From Cryptomeria japonica (lineage: Eukaryota > Streptophyta > Pinopsida > Cupressales > Cupressaceae): a DNA stretch of 64,000 bases. Location: positions 721,570,367 to 721,634,366 of the forward strand of contig NC_081413.1 in NCBI RefSeq assembly GCF_030272615.1. The letters run 5' to 3'. Below the pieces are notes generated by a model. It ran no database searches, was not told the origin of the DNA, and saw only the letters and a program-made list of their open reading frames with translations. Shown here piece by piece: positions 59,914 through 64,000 of the stretch. Position numbers and translations under genes: made by a program. Position 1 is the first letter of the stretch. Every line of letters starts with the position of its first letter.

Positions 59914-60127
59914 TATAGCCACCCGCGAATTTTATAACTTCCCTAGTAAGCATTAGGTGATTTTATGATTTTATCTAACATGTGGTTTTGTGGGGTGCAG
60001 TTCCAAACAATATACTGCAGATACTGCCGAGGGATTCATCCAACACGTTATGGATATATCCTTTTTCATGAAATGTTTACTTTTCTATACTTTAGCTTGA
60101 ATATGCACGTAGTGTCATATGATTGCT

Positions 60128-61109
60128 AAAGTGGGGGATAAATTTAGCGTTGTAAATTGTACACCCTTAATTGGGTGGTACAATTCCACGCTTAGGTTAG
60201 CACCTGCCTTAGTGTGTTTGCATCTTGCATCTCAATTTCCCTTTAAGCATTTAATTAATTAATTTAATTAAATCTAATTTATTCTTTCATCACTCTACGC
60301 ATCATAAAATTGGGCCATTTACCCTAAGTGTGGCCCTTTTTATTTTATTCTTCCAATTAATCATTTCATCAAATACCCTAATCATGTCTTATTTCGACCT
60401 TCAAGGCCCAATTTCGCATATCTAGAAATCTCAAATTCTCATATACTCTCAGAATTCTCTCTAAAATCACAATATCTTGATTCCCCAAAAATTTGGTGAA
60501 AAGTTGGTTGGACCGTGTGTTCGGACCATGTTGGTACCAACATGGTCCTAAATTTTTCTCCCTAAATTTCGGGAGCATGTTTTGGTGGTATTTTAATATT
60601 CAAATCTAAGAGATTGGCAAAAAATATTATTTCTAAGTCGACCTATGACTCAAAACAAAGTTAGAGTCTCCTACATAAAGCCTTCTTTTCCTCATTTGAA
60701 GGATCTAAGATCTAGCGATTGAAGGAGCCTCTTGTGAAGTGAAAGTGCAGGTTATGTGAAGTCTACAACAAAAAATCAAGCATTCATCAAGCATTTATCA
60801 ATCCTTCGTCAATCATTTCAAACATCAATTAGGAGCTTTGAAAATATTGAAGGATAATAGGATATCACTGACTGCTGATTGGCTTGTACCTCTCCCTTAG
60901 GGTTTGGTATGGTTTCATGTTATTTTCATGTCTTTGTATGAGCTTCATGACGTTCATTTTCAGATTTACATCCATGCTTTAGATCTATTATTGCACTAGT
61001 GATTTAAAGCATTTACATTTACTTTTACATTCATTTAGGGTTTACTCTCCAAACCGTAGGGTAGAACTCTAGATTTACTTTCTTGTTCATTTAGGATCTT
61101 TCACACACA
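60128..61109 (+). mobile_element. Possible LTR or LTR remnant, with purine tract
   Basis: AAAGTGGGGGATAAATTTAG precedes TGTAAATTGTACACCC at 60151, a polypurine tract plus TG start. A CA end at 61109 (TTTCACACACA) coincides with the left limit of homology between the two LTR regions of this element. It contains an AATTAATTAATTTAATTAAA stretch and GGACCATGTTGGTACCAACATGGTCC-type inverted words (near 60530-60560). No TSD or partner was found. Confidence 0.35.
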
Positions 61110-61142
61110 TATTCAATACATTATTTTCTATTTGTGGAAATT

Positions 61143-61158
61143 ACCAAAAAAGGGGGTT
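61143..61158 (+). other. Polypurine tract before 3' LTR
   Basis: ACCAAAAAAGGGGGTT lies immediately before TGATTAAGG at 61159. Confidence 0.6.
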
Positions 61159-61769
61159 TGATTAAGGAAAAACCCTATATAGCCATTTAGACACCATTTT
61201 TTAAGTTGTGGGTACAGGTACATAAATCTGGTGGATGTGTGAGCTTCAGAACCAACAGAGCACATAGATACAGACCCAACCTCTAAATTTAGACTCATTC
61301 TTCAAGTACTAGGGCGTGGCACCTTGGTCCTCCCTAGGAATAGGGTGTGGCACCCTGCCCCTCTATGTTTTTCTGCATTTTTTAGCAGTTCTACAATTTC
61401 AGCCCTCTATTCTGACAGGGCGTGGTACCCTAGTTCTACACAGTCAACATCAAATTTTGTTGCCAAGTATGTATAAGAATTCTCCCCTTCTTTGTGCTCA
61501 GTTTCTCAGTTTCAATATAGTCAAATTCTGCATTTTTAGCTTAAACAAGTGTATCTTTGTTCATCTCCTAGCATAGTTGATCATATCTTGCACATATACT
61601 CTTCATTTACAACAAATACATAAAAAATCTAAGAGATAATCCATGTCTCTCTCTTCCTCACAATAAGTAGCCAAAGTGAACTATCTACCTAGGCTCTTTC
61701 ATATTCCACTGTGTGTACATGAGAGTGGGATAAGGTCTTAGTTGCTCGATCCTATTTTTATGCACTACA
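61159..61769 (+). mobile_element. 3' LTR (about 611 bp)
   Basis: The sequence from TGATTAAGGAAAAACCC to ATGCACTACA is collinear with 54490-55113. It includes CCCTATATAGCC (a TATA-like box at 61186-61192), CTAGGGCGTGGCACCTTGGT and TGTGTGTACATGAGAGTGGG. A stretch equal to one CTTCC stands directly after it. Confidence 0.7.
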
Positions 61770-62541
61770 CTTCCTTTTGTCCTTCTTCGTGTTATACTAG
61801 TTGACCATATACCAATTTAGCTTCTCTCTTCTTGTGTAGGTATAAGGCCTCATGACCCTCCTGAATCCAAGTACTTATTTTATTTGTGATAGAAGGGTCG
61901 TATGAGGATTCATCTCCCTCCTTATGAACAATTCACATGTCTTTGCATTCATATGTACAACTAAAGGAAGATTTAGAGAACCTTCATTTTCTAATTGGAT
62001 TTTTTCTTGTTCTTCTTGATTCAAGTGAGGCTTGAGTTTGACGTCACATTGTTTGGACACTTCGTGGAATAATGTATATGCAGATTAAGAGAGTCCATTC
62101 TTGTTTCCAAGTTGTCTATAGCATAGACATGATGGGTCGAGTGATAATAACATTTTCTTTGATAACGAGAATTGTAATGTCTTTCATGGCTACAAAAACA
62201 TATTTATTGTGTACATCTTTGGTCATGACAAAGAAAAGATGGAACATGTTGTAGATTAGATCTTGCAACCCTAATTCCATAAGAAGGTTGTTCATCCTTC
62301 ACAAATATATTTAATATGGTAACCCTTCTTGAGTAATGTGACCTACTGATGTCATCTAGGTCATTTTAATTGTCTACAATCAGGTGCAATACTTCTTTCA
62401 TTGTGTTTTTGTCACAAGGAATTAGACGTACCAAAATTCTCATTACCTGACTCAAACAAGAGGTAACCAACAATTTGATCTCCTCATCATGATGCCTCAA
62501 CCAATTTTGTTGTTTTGAGGTGGTCACTGTAGGAGTTAGAG
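61770..62541. other. No gene identified
   Basis: A minus-strand open frame (61875-62060) and a plus frame (62072-62254) show no family motif. The region resembles degraded coding DNA on the minus strand, but I cannot name it. Confidence 0.4.
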
Positions 62542-63469
62542 TGTAATGCCTGCTAAGATACCCTAGATAAAATAACTAAACTATCCAACAAATAGAGAAT
62601 TAAAATTAAAAAAAACATCTACTAATGCAAGATAGTAAACTATTGAATTACTCCAAATCATAGATTAACATACCACGAATGGATAAAACATCATGAAGAT
62701 AACCATGACCTCATATAACGCAAGAAGAAATAGCATTATAACCATTATCATCTCAATGCATACCTATAATCAATCATCCTTTCATCTAATCATTCATTCC
62801 CTAGGGTACTTCAACATCACTACTTACTATCAATAACACATAAACACATCCATAACATAAAACCATTAACACCCATTTCATTTAAGTTCTTCTCAGTACT
62901 TTCTTCCTAACATGAGAATCATTTATTTTCAATGCATACCTATCATAACCCATTAATTCTTGGATTCATTTTAAACACCAAACCAAATGTTCCTAATTTC
63001 CTCGACTTTAACCATCCATCACAATATGAATCTAATTGATCATCTTCCATGATAGGACTAGATCATTCCTTAAGAAACACGTCTTATATCATCAAGGTTC
63101 TACTCACATACATGTTCAAGGATTAGAAAAAGTATAAAACTTCTTCCAAATAGAATCCCATATATATATACAAGACTAACTCATGAACTCATACACTACA
63201 AGAACACATATGAGCTAATCATTCATTTTCTAATCCAATATAGAATCCAAATCTCTATCTTTTACACATTAACATTTATCACAACATCTCACATCTTCAC
63301 AATGCCATAATCTCAACTACTACTTCATATCCTAATGCATAATAGGCATAAGTGTATACAATCTCTTTTACATTTACAATGTCATCATGATACATTAGAC
63401 TATTTCAACACATAGAAAACAACTCTACATAATGAAGAATCATAGAATCCATAGAAATCTAAAACTACT
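62542..63469 (-). mobile_element. Possible Tekay-type LTR fragment
   Basis: The left end TGTAATGCCTGCTAAG resembles the TGTAATGCCCCACCAGG end of the Tekay-like LTRs (43298). After that the sequence is AT-rich, A/C-biased and gene-free. It is cut at 63469 by the family B LTR. The assignment rests on the first bases only. Confidence 0.3.
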
Positions 63470-64000
63470 TGTATATGGTGAAAATGGATAACAATAATAA
63501 CAAAATTGAAAGGCTAAATGAATTCAACCACCAAACCCTAGCCTAACAATGAACAAAGATCCACCATAACATATGAAGATTACCTAAGACAATGCAAATA
63601 ACTCAAAATCACAAAGATTATACCATCACATGTCCAATAGGGTTTTGATCTCCATTCTTCCTATCTCCATTGATCTTGTTTGATATATTTGCTCTCAGAT
63701 TTTTATATGCACAAGAGCTCAACAAAGAACGGAATGTGGTTGCAAGTAGGATCGTAGTGTAGCCAAGTACTCCAAAATTGTTGATTAGGATGAGTGATTA
63801 GAATGATTCATTAGGGTTTGACAATGAAGAAAGCATCTCCTTAAATAGAAGACACAATAAGAAATGGAGGGTTAAGATTGAGAGGTGTAAAAAGAGAGGT
63901 CGGCTAGGATTAGAGGGTAGGTAAAAGAAATACCAAAATAATGAAAGGGGTAGGTAGTGTATGAATTAAGAGATGAATGACATGTGTCATGTGTAGAAAA
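63470..64000 (-). mobile_element. Family B LTR, inverted copy, runs off the window
   Basis: The reverse complement matches 1231-1740 along its whole length and ends ACCATATACA at 63470. It includes the segments around ATTCCGTTCTTTGTTGAGC and CCATAACATATGAAGATTAC. The LTR start lies beyond 64000. The bases left of it (AGTAGTTTT on the minus strand) do not look like a PBS, so it is a 3' or solo LTR. Confidence 0.85.

Larger units (their letters stand above)
54426..61769 (+). mobile_element. Non-autonomous gypsy-type element with repeat ORF
   Basis: Near-identical LTR-type repeats (54490-55113 and 61159-61769) enclose a PBS, a tandem-repeat ORF, a gag C-terminal/protease region and about 2 kb of non-coding DNA. 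RT, RNase H and integrase are absent. The protease style matches the Tat-type element at 2.7-9 kb. The upstream homology starts at 54426, before the purine-rich tract, and CTTCC stands at both 54421-54425 and 61770-61774. Whether that is a true TSD is unsettled. Confidence 0.65.

Overview
The window is a stack of nested, mostly decayed LTR retrotransposons with no recognisable host gene, rRNA, tRNA, CRISPR array or bacterial-type operon. Ty3/gypsy gag, protease, RT, RNase H and integrase relics, plant-type primer binding sites (initiator-Met-like, and one Lys-like), AT-rich sequence and very long LTRs point to a large, repeat-rich seed-plant genome. A gymnosperm is plausible from the depth of nesting and sequence style, but that is inference. 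Calls rest on reading the sequence. The firmest boundaries are those where target site duplications (TSDs) match exactly.

Layout. 1-1740: 3' tail, polypurine tract and 3' LTR of a plus-strand element (family B). 1741-2680: part of a minus-strand LTR of a recurring family called A here. 2681-10540: a minus-strand Ty3/gypsy gag-protease element with a Lys-like PBS and its 5' LTR, carrying a plus-strand solo LTR of family A (3053-4227, TSD GGATA). 10541-18086: AT-rich sequence with microsatellites, tandem arrays and an antisense scrap of an unusual repeat ORF. 18087-19618: family A solo LTR (TSD GCATC). 19624-23661: a GC-rich block, tandem repeats, an LTR-like block and a CT-rich repeat. 23662-32600: a plus-strand chromovirus-like element, cut by a family A solo LTR (TSD GTAGA) and a 3,029-bp LTR-like insertion (TSD CCCCT). 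32600-51705: a purine/pyrimidine-asymmetric repeat containing a long imperfect palindrome. It is itself split by a complete 13.1-kb Tekay/Del-like element (34056-47144, TSD GGTTG, LTRs of 4.3 and 3.8 kb) and by a family A LTR (TSD AGAGT/AGAGG). 52639-52971: an intact miniature TRIM element with two 137-bp LTRs and TSD ATAGA. 54426-61769: a plus-strand gag/protease element whose gag position holds a tandem-repeat protein ORF and which lacks RT, RNase H and integrase. 63470-64000: a second family B LTR, inverted relative to the first.

Nothing here looks functional as a gene set. Every pol domain carries stops, frameshifts or lost catalytic residues. The most unusual items are the TRIM, the roughly 39-residue repeat ORF in place of gag, the self-complementary GGTAG arrays inside the Tekay-like LTRs, the purine/pyrimidine palindrome, and a family represented by six LTR copies without any internal region.
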